Positions 7,233-17,887 are shown, counted from the stretch's first letter. The stretch is DNA of 55,424 bases from Acidobacteriota bacterium (GCA_016213785.1 JACQZQ010000124.1:1-55424), one strand, 5' to 3'. A program made the numbers and translations. Notes: generated by a model from the letters alone, not told the origin.

Positions 7233-8195
7233 ATGAGTAAGTCAAAAAATAATTTAAATACAAAAGAACTTAAAGAGATAAGCTTAAAAATAGTTGAGTC
7301 TTATGGTTCTAAAGATCCATTTATAGAACAACTTAACCGCAGTCGCCTACCTTCTCGTGAAACAATAATTACAGTTCTAGCTTCAGTACAAGAACTAATT
7401 TTTCCTGGTTACTTTGGAATTCTTGGTCTAGATGAAAGCAATATTGCGGCAAGAACTTATAATTTAGTAAGCAGTTTATTTGAAGATATTTGTTCACAAA
7501 TCAGTCTTTGTCTACGCTTAGAGGGTGAAAATAAAACATTTTCTGATTTACAAAATAGTGCTGAAAAACTTGCTATTACTTTTATAGAAGGCATTCCAAG
7601 ACTTCGAGGAGATATGTCTTTAGATGTTGAAGCAGCTTATGTAGGCGACCCAGCAGCACATAGCTATGATGAGATAATTTTCTCTTATCCAGGTATATAC
7701 TCAATAATGGTTTATCGAATTGCTAATTCCTTGGCTTTATTAGGGGTTCCGCTTATTCCACGTATTATGACTGAACATGCACATAACCTTACAGGTATTG
7801 ATATTCATCCTAACGCAACAATTGGTAATAGTTTCTTTATAGACCATGGAACAGGTGTAGTTATTGGAGAAACTACTACTATTGGAAATAACGTAAAGAT
7901 TTATCAAGGAGTAACCTTAGGCGCACTTTCACTTCCTACAACCTCAGAAGGCGTTTTAATTCGTGGAACTAAACGCCATCCAACAATAGAAGATAATGTT
8001 GTAATTTACTCTGGTGCAACAATCTTAGGTGGAGATACAGTAATTGGTAAAGGTTCAGTAATTGGTGGGAATGTTTGGCTTACTCACTCAGTACCGCCAC
8101 ATAGCAAAGTACTTATGGAAGACCCTAAAATCCGTATTAGACAATCAACAACTCTTAAAGCTATAACAGAATCAGATATTGAAAAACAGAGCTAG
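7233..8195 (+). CDS. cysE: Serine O-acetyltransferase (EpsC/NifP-type)
   Basis: The enzyme transfers an acetyl group from acetyl-CoA to L-serine, giving O-acetylserine, the precursor for cysteine. The 320-residue protein has a helical N-terminal half including the GDPAA motif (D139). A left-handed hexapeptide-repeat barrel follows, with DIHPNATIG (D190, H192), FIDHGTGVVIGET (H205) and a loop insertion near residue 235 carrying IRGTKRHPTI. The last repeats, GATILGGDTVIGKGSVIGG, precede a short tail. The long N-terminal region resembles the EpsC subgroup rather than the shorter Bacillus CysE. TAGGAG gives a good ribosome binding site. The TMTC-like gene begins 54 bp later, so co-transcription is possible. 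Confidence 0.9.
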   Translation: MSKSKNNLNTKELKEISLKIVESYGSKDPFIEQLNRSRLPSRETIITVLASVQELIFPGYFGILGLDESNIAARTYNLVSSLFEDICSQISLCLRLEGENKTFSDLQNSAEKLAITFIEGIPRLRGDMSLDVEAAYVGDPAAHSYDEIIFSYPGIYSIMVYRIANSLALLGVPLIPRIMTEHAHNLTGIDIHPNATIGNSFFIDHGTGVVIGETTTIGNNVKIYQGVTLGALSLPTTSEGVLIRGTKRHPTIEDNVVIYSGATILGGDTVIGKGSVIGGNVWLTHSVPPHSKVLMEDPKIRIRQSTTLKAITESDIEKQS

Positions 8196-8249
8196 TTTAT
8201 TCTCCTAATATAGCTTGAGAAATCTTAAAAGACTTATTCTCCATTATTT

Positions 8250-10028
8250 ATGGTAATTAACTTACTTCAAAAACTTAACCAAGCTAAAGATAATCAAAAA
8301 GACCTCCTAGCAATTTCACTGGTAATTCTAGTAACTCTACTTTGTTTTGCTAATAGTTTATCTGGGGAATTTGTATTTGATGACTATATAGCTATAGTAG
8401 AACACCCAACAGTTAAATCTATTTCCAATATACCAAAACTATTTTTACAGGGCTATTTTGGAGATGAAAAATCAGCAGGACTTTATAGGCCATTAACTAC
8501 ATTATCCTACTGTCTTAATTTTGCGGTTAGTGGCTTAAACCCTTTTGGCTACCATCTAATAAATATTTTTATTCATATAGTTAATTGCTGTTTAATTTAT
8601 GTATTAGCTCAAAATTATTCTATTACAAGATTTTCAGCTTTAATGTGTGCCTTATTTTTTGCCGTTCATCCTGTTCATTCTGAAGCAGTTGCAGCTATTT
8701 ATGGTCGCCCTGAGCTTTTAGCAGCTATGTTTTTATTTATCGCTTGGATAGCATATAGAAAATCTAGCTTAACTAATTCTAAAAATTTCAGTATTTTTTG
8801 GTATATTTTTTCACTAGTAAGTTATTTATTATCATTACTTTCTAAAGAAAGTGGTATTGTTTTTGTTGGAATTTTATTTCTTGCTCAAATTTGCAAAGAA
8901 AATGATTGGAAAGAAAAACTTATACCTTCAAAAAAATTATTAGGCTACATTTTTGTTACTATTCCTTACTTAGCTATAAGAGTTTTAGTAACAAAAGCTC
9001 TAGGAATCCCTAAAGCAGGCCAAGTGTTAGGAAATGAACCTTTCTTAACTCGTCTCTACACAATGAGTTTAGGCTATATTGAGTATTTTAAGCTATTAGT
9101 TTGGCCTAAGAAACTTTACACAGAATACGACTATAGTATAATTGCTAAAATAACTAGCTTAGAGATTTCTGTTATTTTATCTTTAATTATCATTATAGTT
9201 ATAATTGCTATAGGGATTTGGCAGATTAAACATAACCCAACTATTGCTTTTGCAATTTTGTTCTTTTTTATTACAACCAGTATAGTTTCAAATATATTTC
9301 TTCCAACAGGGATTTTGATTGCAGAAAGGACTATTTATCTAGGAGTAGGCACTATCTGTTTACTCTTAGCTACAATTCTTTACAAGCTTTATACTAAGGG
9401 GTGGCAAAAGCTTTCTATAATATTTTTTATAATATTGCTATCTTTAGCTATTACAAGAACTTACTTGCGTAATCTTGATTTTCAAAGTGATTTTACACTT
9501 TTTAATTCAATGGTAGAGCTTGTTCCAAATCACCCAAAAGGAAATTATGGTTTAGGTCTTTATTATGAGCATACAAACCAATTTGAGAAAGCAGCAGGTT
9601 ATTTTAAGAAGGCGTTAGAGTTATCTCCTAGTTCTGCTTTAGTCCATGTAATCATAGGAAATTTCTATAATAAGCAAGGAAAAAATAATTTAGCAATGCC
9701 AATGTTTAAGAAAGCTATAGAACTTGATCCAAATAATGCAGAAGCACATAGTTTTTATGGAGCGGGGTTACTAGCACAAGGCAATTTATGTGAGGCTAAA
9801 CTGCACCTTAGAAAAGCAATTAGTCTTGATAAAAATTTAGAAAAAGCCCATAACAATTTAGGTATTGTTTATGCTCAACTAGGTTTTTTTTCTCAGGCTA
9901 AAGAAGAGTTTGAAAGAGCAATTAACTTAAATTCAGAATATTTCCAAGCTAAGGAAAACTTAAATTTACTTATGGAAAAACCTAATCCTGAAGCTAAGCC
10001 TATTAATTGTCCTGAAGAAAGCAATTAA
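8250..10028 (+). CDS. TMTC-like GT-C membrane protein with C-terminal TPRs (copy 1)
   Basis: The 592-residue protein has about ten membrane segments up to residue 425. They are followed by roughly four tetratricopeptide repeats (about 430-575) and a short NCP-containing tail. The first loop has FDDY (D44, D45), the acidic pair expected for a GT-C glycosyltransferase. The segment HPVHSEAV (140-147) followed by YGRPELLA matches the TMTC/DUF1736 signature, in which eukaryotic members O-mannosylate proteins. Bacterial homologues are mostly uncharacterised; lipid-linked sugar transfer to an exported protein is inference. A second copy lies at 12299-14362, with a secreted TPR protein between them. 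There is no clear ribosome binding site. Confidence 0.75.
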   Translation: MVINLLQKLNQAKDNQKDLLAISLVILVTLLCFANSLSGEFVFDDYIAIVEHPTVKSISNIPKLFLQGYFGDEKSAGLYRPLTTLSYCLNFAVSGLNPFGYHLINIFIHIVNCCLIYVLAQNYSITRFSALMCALFFAVHPVHSEAVAAIYGRPELLAAMFLFIAWIAYRKSSLTNSKNFSIFWYIFSLVSYLLSLLSKESGIVFVGILFLAQICKENDWKEKLIPSKKLLGYIFVTIPYLAIRVLVTKALGIPKAGQVLGNEPFLTRLYTMSLGYIEYFKLLVWPKKLYTEYDYSIIAKITSLEISVILSLIIIIVIIAIGIWQIKHNPTIAFAILFFFITTSIVSNIFLPTGILIAERTIYLGVGTICLLLATILYKLYTKGWQKLSIIFFIILLSLAITRTYLRNLDFQSDFTLFNSMVELVPNHPKGNYGLGLYYEHTNQFEKAAGYFKKALELSPSSALVHVIIGNFYNKQGKNNLAMPMFKKAIELDPNNAEAHSFYGAGLLAQGNLCEAKLHLRKAISLDKNLEKAHNNLGIVYAQLGFFSQAKEEFERAINLNSEYFQAKENLNLLMEKPNPEAKPINCPEESN

Positions 10029-10076
10029 TGCACTTTTTGAGGAAAAAACTTTCTTTATAGAATGGAAGTTAATGTT

Positions 10077-10110
10077 ATTATTCTAAAACTAATATTTATT
10101 TTAGAATAAT
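10077..10110 (+). terminator. AT-only 12-bp hairpin
   Basis: Perfect arms at 10077-10088 and 10099-10110 with a 10-nt loop, between TMTC-like copy 1 and the secreted TPR gene. All but two pairs are A-T. It could be a weak terminator or attenuator; no clear T-tract follows. Confidence 0.4.
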
Positions 10111-10162
10111 GGTTTATTTAGAAAATTAAACTTAATTATTTATTACATTGAAAGGATCAACT

Positions 10163-12214
10163 ATGAGATTAAAAGCTGTGATTCTGGCAGCCTTACTTTG
10201 TACTAGTCCAGTTCTGGCACAACAAACCAAACCCACGCCTAATAAGCCTGCAACAAATACTCCTGCCACTAAAACCCAGGCTAAAAAGGCTACTCAGCCA
10301 GAAACAACACCTGAAAATAAAATTGATCCAGCACAAAAAAATGCAGCTTATCTTGAATTTTTACAAGCACAACAAAGTGAAGTAGAAAATAACTTTGTTA
10401 AGGCTGTAGAACAGTATAAAAAAGTCATTCAACTTGATCCTTCCGAACCAGAACCCCACGTTGCACTAGGTAACTTATACCTACAAAACCGTAACTTGCG
10501 AGATGCAGAAACAGAAGGGCGCGAAGCACTAAAACTTAGTAAAGATAGTATTGGAGCACATAGGCTACTTGGTAGAATACTTGCTAATGAAGGTCTTAGT
10601 GGTGCAGGAAATAAAGAAAAACTCCAAGAAGCAATAGTTGAATTTCTAGAAGTCGTTCGCTTAGATAAAAATGATGCTGAAGGTTGGAAATTTCTTAGTG
10701 CTCTTTACTCAAGTATTGGAGAAAGTGATAATGCATTAAAAGCTTATCAAAACCTAATTTCAACAGGTCTTGCAACATTTGCTGATTATTTTGAAATAGC
10801 TAGAATTTATCATAATAAAAATCAATATCGTGAAGCAGCACAAGCAGCACGTCAAGCTTTTGATCTAAGCGATAACAACCCACAAGCCGGGTTTTTACTA
10901 GCCGATTCCCTACTACGCTCAGGCCAAACCTCTGAAGCAATTGAAATCTTTCAATCTACTTTAAAAGAAACCCCTAATAGTGTAGGTCTAACTTTTGGCC
11001 TGTGCGAAGCTTTAGTTCGTGCTGGTCGCTATGAGGATGCAACTCAACTACTTAAGAAAATCCTAGATAATGATGCTAAAAACTTAAGAGCACTTAATTT
11101 ACTTGCACAAGTACAAAGACTTAGTGGAAAACGTCAAGAAGCAATAGCAACACTTAAGAAAGCTCTAGAAGGACAAGATGTTTCTGATAGCCTAGAAGTC
11201 CAATTTGAGCTAGCAGAAACCTATGAAGAATTAGGCCAAATAGATAACGCTGTTGCTGCTTATGAAGAAGCCTTAGCATCACTTTCTAATCCTGATGGAT
11301 CAATATCTGAATCAAGTAAGCGGAATGCTAGTATTGTAATGCGTGCAATTCTTAATGCTTATCGAAATGCAGGACAAAGAGATAAAGCATTACAAGTAGT
11401 TGATAGAATGCGTAAAGCTTTAGGCTCAACATCCACAATTGCTGATGAAACCTTAATTTCTGTTCTTTCTTCAGAAGGTAAATATAAGGAAGCCTTAGAG
11501 GCAGCAATAAAAGCAAGAAAACTGTTTCCTAAAGAAAGAACTTTGGCTTTCTTAGAAGCTCAAGCCCTTTCCCAACTTCATAAAGTTGACGAATCAATGG
11601 CAGTATTACAAAGCCTCTTTAATGGGACAGATGAAGATGTTGATGTCTATTATTCAATGGCTTTAGCAATGCTAGAAAATTTGCGATTTGACCAAGCAGA
11701 AGAAAATATACAAAAATGCCTTAGATATGATGAAAAAAATATAGGCTATCTAGTAACTCTTAGCTCAATTTATGATCGAGCTAAAAAATATAATGAGTCT
11801 GAAACAGTACTGCGTAAAGTTCTAAATATTGATCCTAGTAATGCTACAGCATTAAATAACTTAGGATATTTTTTAACTGAACGAAATGAGCGCTTAGAAG
11901 AAGCCTTAGAGCTTATCCAACGTGCCGTTAATATTGAACCTTCTAATGGTTCTTTTTTAGATAGTTTAGGTTGGGTTTACTTTAAGCTAGGAAAACTTGA
12001 CTTAGCCCAAAAATACTTAGAAGAATCTGCTCTCCATGATCGCCGTAGTGCCGATGTACAAGAACATTTAGGAGATCTTTATTATAAACTAGGCCGTCTA
12101 GATGATGCCCGTAAACATTGGCAAAAAGCTATAGATTTTTCTATTAGTCAAGAAGATATTGCTCGTCTTAAAACTAAATTATCTGACCCTAAAAGTTCTG
12201 TTTCGACTAAGTAG
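10163..12214 (+). CDS. Secreted TPR-repeat protein (683 aa)
   Basis: The ATG at 10163 has AAAGGA 6 bp upstream and is preferred over a TTG five codons earlier. Residues 1-20 are a signal peptide ending SPVLAQ, followed by a Pro/Thr/Lys-rich linker to about residue 55. From about residue 65 to the end the protein is nearly continuous tetratricopeptide repeats, more than a dozen, with the usual A..Y..A...DP spacing. It is probably a periplasmic or outer-membrane-associated scaffold. Family members act in pilus, secretion or glycan-export assembly, but no specific signature is visible. It lies between two TMTC-like genes, which may glycosylate it or use it as a partner (inference). A strong terminator follows. 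Confidence 0.7.
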   Translation: MRLKAVILAALLCTSPVLAQQTKPTPNKPATNTPATKTQAKKATQPETTPENKIDPAQKNAAYLEFLQAQQSEVENNFVKAVEQYKKVIQLDPSEPEPHVALGNLYLQNRNLRDAETEGREALKLSKDSIGAHRLLGRILANEGLSGAGNKEKLQEAIVEFLEVVRLDKNDAEGWKFLSALYSSIGESDNALKAYQNLISTGLATFADYFEIARIYHNKNQYREAAQAARQAFDLSDNNPQAGFLLADSLLRSGQTSEAIEIFQSTLKETPNSVGLTFGLCEALVRAGRYEDATQLLKKILDNDAKNLRALNLLAQVQRLSGKRQEAIATLKKALEGQDVSDSLEVQFELAETYEELGQIDNAVAAYEEALASLSNPDGSISESSKRNASIVMRAILNAYRNAGQRDKALQVVDRMRKALGSTSTIADETLISVLSSEGKYKEALEAAIKARKLFPKERTLAFLEAQALSQLHKVDESMAVLQSLFNGTDEDVDVYYSMALAMLENLRFDQAEENIQKCLRYDEKNIGYLVTLSSIYDRAKKYNESETVLRKVLNIDPSNATALNNLGYFLTERNERLEEALELIQRAVNIEPSNGSFLDSLGWVYFKLGKLDLAQKYLEESALHDRRSADVQEHLGDLYYKLGRLDDARKHWQKAIDFSISQEDIARLKTKLSDPKSSVSTK

Positions 12215-12218
12215 TATT

Positions 12219-12249
12219 AAAACTAGCCCAAAGTTTTTGGGCTAGTTTT
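12219..12249 (+). terminator. Strong intrinsic terminator
   Basis: A perfect 14-bp stem (12219-12232 with 12236-12249) with a 3-nt loop; its second arm ends in TTTT and T-rich sequence follows. It separates the secreted TPR gene from TMTC-like copy 2. Confidence 0.85.
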
Positions 12250-12298
12250 CTTGATTTTTCATTAAGCCACAATTCTAGGAATAGTTCTAGCACCCACT

Positions 12299-14362
12299 AT
12301 GCATAACAACCTAAAAAAGCTGTTGTTAAGCCTTATAGCTACAGAGTCTCAACAAAATCTATTAGTAGTCTTAGCAATTGTACTAGTAACTAGCATTTGT
12401 TTTGCCAATGGTTTGCAAGGACAATTCCTTTATGACGATCATCTTTTAATTGAAAACCACGCTAGTATTAAATCACTATCAAGTACCCTTAAGCTTTTTC
12501 AAGAAAATGCTTGGGGTGTCGATAACCCACCAGGAAATTACCGTCCAGTTAATAATGTTACCTATGCTCTAAATTATGCAATTAATGGATTAAATACTTT
12601 TGGCTATCACCTAGTAAATCTATTAATTCATCTTATTAACTCTTTATTTATCTATTGGTTATGTAACTATTACTCTAAAAGAAAAATATTTGCATTGTTT
12701 TCTGCATTGCTTTTTGCAGCACATCCTGTGCATTCTGAAGCAGTTACAGCTATTTATGGTCGTCCTGAAATTCTAGCCTCTTTTTTCCTACTTGCAGCTT
12801 GGATTACTTATCTTAAATCTAAAAATCACCGTTATTTCTATATAATTTCCTTGTTAAGCTATTTCTTATCATTACTTTGTAAAGAAAGCGGAATAGTATT
12901 TATTGGTATTTTATGGCTAGGGCAAATTTGTACAGAAATTTCTTGGAAAGATAAATTGATTCCAGTTAAAAAACTTTGGGGATATTTGCTAGCAACAATC
13001 CCTTATATGGCAATGCGTATTGTAGTTACAAAATCCATAGGAGTTGATAAATCAGGGCAATTTTTTGGAGACGAGACTTTTTTTACCCGCCTTTACACAA
13101 TGAGTTTAGGTTATCTTAAATACTTTGAAATATTAATATTTCCTACTAATCTTTGTGCAGATTATGACTATAATATTGTAGCTAAAGCAACTTCTTTAAG
13201 TCTTATAGTATTTTTAGCACTAATCTTAATTTTAGCAATTATTATTATTGGATTTTGGCAGATTAATAAAAATCCTATAGTAGCATTTTCTATACTTTTC
13301 TTTTTTGGGACTACAAGTGTTGTATCTAATATTATTTTTCCTACAGGAATGTTTATTGCTGAAAGAGTAATTTATCTCCCTTCTCTTTCAATATGTTTAT
13401 TATTTGGAGCTTTGTTTTACTATTTTTATCAATTAGGGTGGAAAAAACTATCTATAGTATGTTTTCTAGTTATTTTATCTTTAGCTAGCTTAAGAACCTA
13501 TTATAGAAATCAAGATTTTCAAGGAGATATTAGTTTTTTTAGTGCAATCTTAAAAGTTTCTCCTAAACACTTAAAAGCTACTTATGCGCTTGGGCAATCT
13601 TACGAAGCTATAGATCCTATAAAAGCTGAAGCTTACTATAAAAAAGCAATAGAAATAGCTCCTAATTTTTCTTCTGCTTATGCCTTACTTGCAACATTTT
13701 ATTTTAATCAAGGTCGTGATAGCGAGGTTTTACCTTTGGTTAATAAAGCAATTTCTATAGCACCTAATTCAGATAATGCTCATAGAGTGTTAGCTAGATA
13801 TCATAAGAAAAATAAAGATTATAAAAAATCTGCTGAATCTTTTCTTATAGCTATTAAAAATAGTCCGCCAAATGCGAAACTAGAGCAAGAGTTAGCAGTA
13901 GTTTTATCTAGTTTAGGAGAAAAAGATCAAGCTATAACCCATTTTAAGAAAGCCATAGAGCTAGATCCTTATTTTGCTGAGCCTCTAGTAAATTTAGCTA
14001 GAATTGCTCGTAAAGATGGTCAACTTCAACAAGCTAATGATTTACTAACACAGGCGCTTAAGATTGAACCTAATAACCCTGATGCTAATAATTTATGGGG
14101 AGCTAGACTACTTTCAGAAGGAAAATTATGTGAAGCTAAAACTTATTTAATTAAAGCAGTTACTTTTGATATAGATAAACAACTTGCTGAAGCCCATAGT
14201 AATTTAGGAGTGGCTTACGCTCAAATGAATCTTTACAACTTGGCTAGAAATCATTTTCAAATAGCATTAAAAATTAATCCTGATTATCTAGGAGCAAAAC
14301 AAAACTTAGCCCTTTTAGATGAACAAGGACAACCAACAGCACCTGCTGTTAATTGTCCTTAA
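12299..14362 (+). CDS. TMTC-like GT-C membrane protein with C-terminal TPRs (copy 2)
   Basis: This 687-residue paralogue of the 8250-10028 gene shares nearly the whole membrane domain. It has the YDDH acidic pair (D46, D47), the YRPVNNVTY block, HPVHSEAVTAIYGRPE, and the later block FPTGMFIAERVIYL. Its TPR region is longer, about seven repeats from residue 430 on, and the tail again ends in NCP. The expected role is transfer of a sugar from a polyprenyl phosphate donor on the periplasmic face, by analogy with TMTC proteins. Having two copies that differ mainly in TPR number suggests different acceptor proteins. It has its own upstream gap after a terminator, so it is probably transcribed separately. 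Confidence 0.75.
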   Translation: MHNNLKKLLLSLIATESQQNLLVVLAIVLVTSICFANGLQGQFLYDDHLLIENHASIKSLSSTLKLFQENAWGVDNPPGNYRPVNNVTYALNYAINGLNTFGYHLVNLLIHLINSLFIYWLCNYYSKRKIFALFSALLFAAHPVHSEAVTAIYGRPEILASFFLLAAWITYLKSKNHRYFYIISLLSYFLSLLCKESGIVFIGILWLGQICTEISWKDKLIPVKKLWGYLLATIPYMAMRIVVTKSIGVDKSGQFFGDETFFTRLYTMSLGYLKYFEILIFPTNLCADYDYNIVAKATSLSLIVFLALILILAIIIIGFWQINKNPIVAFSILFFFGTTSVVSNIIFPTGMFIAERVIYLPSLSICLLFGALFYYFYQLGWKKLSIVCFLVILSLASLRTYYRNQDFQGDISFFSAILKVSPKHLKATYALGQSYEAIDPIKAEAYYKKAIEIAPNFSSAYALLATFYFNQGRDSEVLPLVNKAISIAPNSDNAHRVLARYHKKNKDYKKSAESFLIAIKNSPPNAKLEQELAVVLSSLGEKDQAITHFKKAIELDPYFAEPLVNLARIARKDGQLQQANDLLTQALKIEPNNPDANNLWGARLLSEGKLCEAKTYLIKAVTFDIDKQLAEAHSNLGVAYAQMNLYNLARNHFQIALKINPDYLGAKQNLALLDEQGQPTAPAVNCP

Positions 14363-14388
14363 GAAAAGCTTTTTACTTATTAATTGTG

Positions 14389-16758
14389 CTACTTAGTCTT
14401 TTGACTGCTCCCGCTATCTTTAGCAACTACATAAAGTAAGCCTGCAAGTCCTGCAAAAATAATTAAAGCAATAATGTTATTTTCAGCTAAATGCCCAAGG
14501 ATTTGAGGCCCAATAGCAATTGCTGAATCAACTTTTAGAACGGCCATAGAGGCATAAGCTAAACCTGCAATAGCTCCACCTGCAATTAAACCTGAGCTAA
14601 AGAGTACACCTTTACCTGTTTCTTCCTCAACAATGCTTTGATGTTCTTGTCCACCACCTTTGCGGCGCATTCTTTCAACCAATGCACGAACGCCACCACC
14701 AGCAAAAATAGTTGCAGAAGTAGAAAAGGGTAAATACATTCCTACAGCTACAGGTAAGGCTGCAACGCCCATCATTTCTAGGGTTAAAGAAATAAAAACA
14801 CCAATTAAAATTAATGACCAAGGAAGGCGCTGAGTTAATACACCATCAACTAAAATACCCATTAAAGCTGCTTTTGGAGCAGGGTATTTAGTAATCTTAG
14901 AGTTAATTTCATAAACAGGCTTACCCGTTTCATCAACTAAAAGTCTAATTGGTTCTGTTGGGTTATTGGCTTGAGTAACACTTACTAGTGTGTACAGATT
15001 ATCATCTAAGCCCCGAGAAGTCCCTATCTTTTTAATACTGGGGTCTGAGCCTTCTAAAAAGGTATTTGATGCTAGCTCAGCATTAGGCTTTACTAATTGT
15101 TGAACATCACCGCCTACACCAGGGTTAACAAAATAATGTAGCTTATTATCATCACCAACTAGATATTTACCTGGGCTAACTTTACCACCCTGACCATTAT
15201 CATATTCAACAGGAAGGTTTAATACTTTATAGTTTTTTCCATCTTCTGGTTTAACAGAGCCATTCCAAACATCTCCTAATTTTTGTTCGGCTGGTATATT
15301 AAAGTTTGGATAATTAACTGGTAGGAGGTTAACAGCAGAATCATTGAAGAAGGTTAGAGTTAAACCTATGGCTAAGGCTGAAGTAGTAGCACCTACTAAA
15401 AGTCCTAATTGTTGATTACGAGGAGTAGCACCTACTAAAAAGCCTGTTTTAAGGTCTTGAGAAGTAGCACCAGCATTAGCAGCAGCAACACAAACTATTG
15501 CACCTACAGTTAAAGCAACTATTCTTTGTTCAGCACCAGCACGGCCTAAAAGTAAGAAAATCAAAGAAGTTAAGAGTAGTGTTGCAATAGTCATTCCTGA
15601 AATTGGATTTGATGATGCTCCAATTTGTCCTGTAATACGTGAGCTAACAGTTACAAATAAAAAGCCAAAAACTAAAATTAATAAAGCAGAAATTATGTCT
15701 ACTTCAAGTTGAGGTAATATAAGTAAAGCAACTAGTAAGACAGTTATACCAATACCAACATATACTATAGGCATATCTTGCATAGTGCGTTCTCTGCTAG
15801 CATCATCTTTTATGCCGCGAAAATCATTAACACTAGCTTTTAATGCATTAACAATCGTTGGTAAAGCCTTAATTAGACTAACTAAACCGCCTGTAGCAAC
15901 AGCACCAGCAGCAATATAGCGAACATATCGGTCTTGAATTTCTCCAGCGCTCATATCAGCAATTAGCTTGGCAGATTCTGGGAAAAGCGGAGTAGTCCAA
16001 CCAGCACCAAAAAATTTGATCATTGGAATAGCAATCAAGGCTGCTAACATACCGCCAGCAATCATATGAGAAGCTACGCTTGGCCCAATTATGTACCCAA
16101 CACCTAAGAGTTCTGGAGAAATTTCTGCGGCTACCCGAGTATTTTGATACCAAGTTAGAATCTTTGTAGGAACTTCATTCCAAAGTTTTGCCCCTACCAT
16201 TAAAACCTTATAGAAGAAGGCTATACCAAATCCCATAAAAACGGTTTTAGCATCAGTACCGCCTTTTTCTCCAACTATTAATACTTCAGCACAGGCTGTG
16301 CCTTCTGGATAAGCAAGGTTGCCATGTTCTTTTACAATAAGCGATCGCCTAAGAGGAATCATTAATAACACCCCTAAACAACCACCACCTAGCGCAATCA
16401 ATGTAGTTCTAGTTACATCTAAATCTAGCCCCAAAATTAGCAAAGCAGGTAAGGTAAAAACTACGCCTGCTGCAATTGACTCACCTGCTGAGCCTGTAGT
16501 TTGCACAATATTATTTTCTAAAATTGTTGCTCGTCCAAATAAACGCAATACTGTAATAGAAAGTACTGCAATAGGAACAGAAGCACTAACGGTCAAGCCT
16601 ACTTTAAGGGCTAAATAAACCGATGATGCACCAAAAATAACACCAAATATTGCACCAAGCAGCAAAGCACGAGGAGTCATTTCCGCTATTACTTCTTTGG
16701 CACTAATATAGGGCTTAAACGCAACACTCTTCTCTAGGTCGCTTTTTTCTGTAGCCAT
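14389..16758 (-). CDS. OPT-family oligopeptide transporter with soluble insert
   Basis: The 789-residue protein has about fourteen membrane segments. OPT-family blocks include [20 protein letters not shown] (about 33-52), [20 protein letters not shown] (about 81-100) and [14 protein letters not shown] proteins import peptides or metal chelates by proton symport; the substrate here is unknown. A polar, beta-like insert of about 150 residues (about 473-629) separates two membrane bundles. Family members I recall have much shorter loops there. TTGGAG lies 8 bp before the ATG. It is convergent with TMTC-like copy 2, only 26 bp away, with no evident hairpin between them. Confidence 0.85.
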   Translation of the reverse strand: MATEKSDLEKSVAFKPYISAKEVIAEMTPRALLLGAIFGVIFGASSVYLALKVGLTVSASVPIAVLSITVLRLFGRATILENNIVQTTGSAGESIAAGVVFTLPALLILGLDLDVTRTTLIALGGGCLGVLLMIPLRRSLIVKEHGNLAYPEGTACAEVLIVGEKGGTDAKTVFMGFGIAFFYKVLMVGAKLWNEVPTKILTWYQNTRVAAEISPELLGVGYIIGPSVASHMIAGGMLAALIAIPMIKFFGAGWTTPLFPESAKLIADMSAGEIQDRYVRYIAAGAVATGGLVSLIKALPTIVNALKASVNDFRGIKDDASRERTMQDMPIVYVGIGITVLLVALLILPQLEVDIISALLILVFGFLFVTVSSRITGQIGASSNPISGMTIATLLLTSLIFLLLGRAGAEQRIVALTVGAIVCVAAANAGATSQDLKTGFLVGATPRNQQLGLLVGATTSALAIGLTLTFFNDSAVNLLPVNYPNFNIPAEQKLGDVWNGSVKPEDGKNYKVLNLPVEYDNGQGGKVSPGKYLVGDDNKLHYFVNPGVGGDVQQLVKPNAELASNTFLEGSDPSIKKIGTSRGLDDNLYTLVSVTQANNPTEPIRLLVDETGKPVYEINSKITKYPAPKAALMGILVDGVLTQRLPWSLILIGVFISLTLEMMGVAALPVAVGMYLPFSTSATIFAGGGVRALVERMRRKGGGQEHQSIVEEETGKGVLFSSGLIAGGAIAGLAYASMAVLKVDSAIAIGPQILGHLAENNIIALIIFAGLAGLLYVVAKDSGSSQKTK

Positions 16759-16932
16759 TAATTTACTCCAAATAGAAAATTTAGATTTTAAGGATTTAAG
16801 GATTTTTATTGATAGACATTAAATAATCTATGTATTGGGGCAAGTGAGTCAAGAGGAAACTAAGAGAAAGTTTCCCTTTGCTTATTATATTCGATTATAT
16901 GTTTATATATTTAATTATATTAGTTTTGCTTC

Positions 16933-17883
16933 CTAAGAACCTTTTAAGCGAAAATATTCTGTCTCATCTTGCTTTTCCATTATTAATCGTTCATCTACTA
17001 CTGACATATCCAAATGCGCTTGAGCCTCAGAAACAGCCAAATAACGATGTACCCCTTCAGCATTAGGAAAAAGTAATCCAGAAATTTCCCAAGCTGTTGC
17101 ACCCCGCTTAGGAAGTAGTGAAATTACTTTCATTTGCCTCTCTTGAGTTCGCATAACTAAACGGTGAAAATGCTCCCCATAATCAAGAATAGGATTCCCA
17201 TGCCCTGAATGTATAAAAGTAGGCGCTATCTCTTTAATTCTTGCAACTGAGCAAAGATACTCTGAGAGCGAAGGAAAACGACGATGAGAATCTAGTGGGT
17301 CAACATGTAGCATTGGATTTGGGGAAATATGCTTAATGACTGTATCAGCAGCAATAAGCTCTCTATTACTTTCTCTTAATAAACATATACTTCCTGGAGT
17401 ATGCCCTGGAGTATGAAGCACTTTTAAGGATCCATTCTCAAAAACTATATCTTCTCCATCCTTAACTGCATTAAAATAAATTTTATTTCCTGCTAATGGA
17501 GAAAACCTTAAGTACCCTTGCTCAAAACGCTCAATTATTTCTTTAGGAACACCAGCACGATTTAATAGTTTTTTATGTTCAGAATAATCTTGGTTATTAA
17601 GGACTTTTTTTTCCTCCCAAGAATGCATAAGTATTTCAGCCCCAGAGACCTCTTGAACTCGCCAAGCAAGCCCATAATGATCTTCATGTGCATGAGATAC
17701 AATTATTCGCTTTATTTCCTCTAACCTAACACCTAATTTACTTAAACCATCTTGTAGAGCTATATAAGCTTCTTCAGTATTTGGGCCGACATCAATAAGA
17801 GTTAGTGGGTCATTACGTACTAAATAAACATTAACAGGACCAACATAAAATGGGGTAGGAACAATTATTTTATGAATTTGCAT
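16933..17883 (-). CDS. MBL-fold metallo-hydrolase with C-terminal winged helix
   Basis: The 316-residue protein has the metallo-beta-lactamase motif SHAHEDHYG (H64, H66, D68, H69), then HTPGHTPGS (H161), D180 in the AAD segment, and HSGHG (H228), a full set for a dinuclear zinc site. Residues about 250-310 form a winged-helix-like tail of the type seen in LACTB2-like enzymes. Substrates in this group are thioesters, RNA or other small esters; the exact one cannot be read here. It begins 4 bp after the HtrA stop, so the two form an operon with coupled translation. An alternative is a generic glyoxalase II-type hydrolase, which I think less likely because of the winged helix. Confidence 0.8.
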   Translation of the reverse strand: MQIHKIIVPTPFYVGPVNVYLVRNDPLTLIDVGPNTEEAYIALQDGLSKLGVRLEEIKRIIVSHAHEDHYGLAWRVQEVSGAEILMHSWEEKKVLNNQDYSEHKKLLNRAGVPKEIIERFEQGYLRFSPLAGNKIYFNAVKDGEDIVFENGSLKVLHTPGHTPGSICLLRESNRELIAADTVIKHISPNPMLHVDPLDSHRRFPSLSEYLCSVARIKEIAPTFIHSGHGNPILDYGEHFHRLVMRTQERQMKVISLLPKRGATAWEISGLLFPNAEGVHRYLAVSEAQAHLDMSVVDERLIMEKQDETEYFRLKGS

Positions 17884-17887
17884 AAAG

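Noticed and set aside
16319-16618. Open frames on the opposite strand of the OPT transporter and other real genes
   Set aside because: They lie wholly inside well-supported genes, have no ribosome binding site and encode no recognisable motif.
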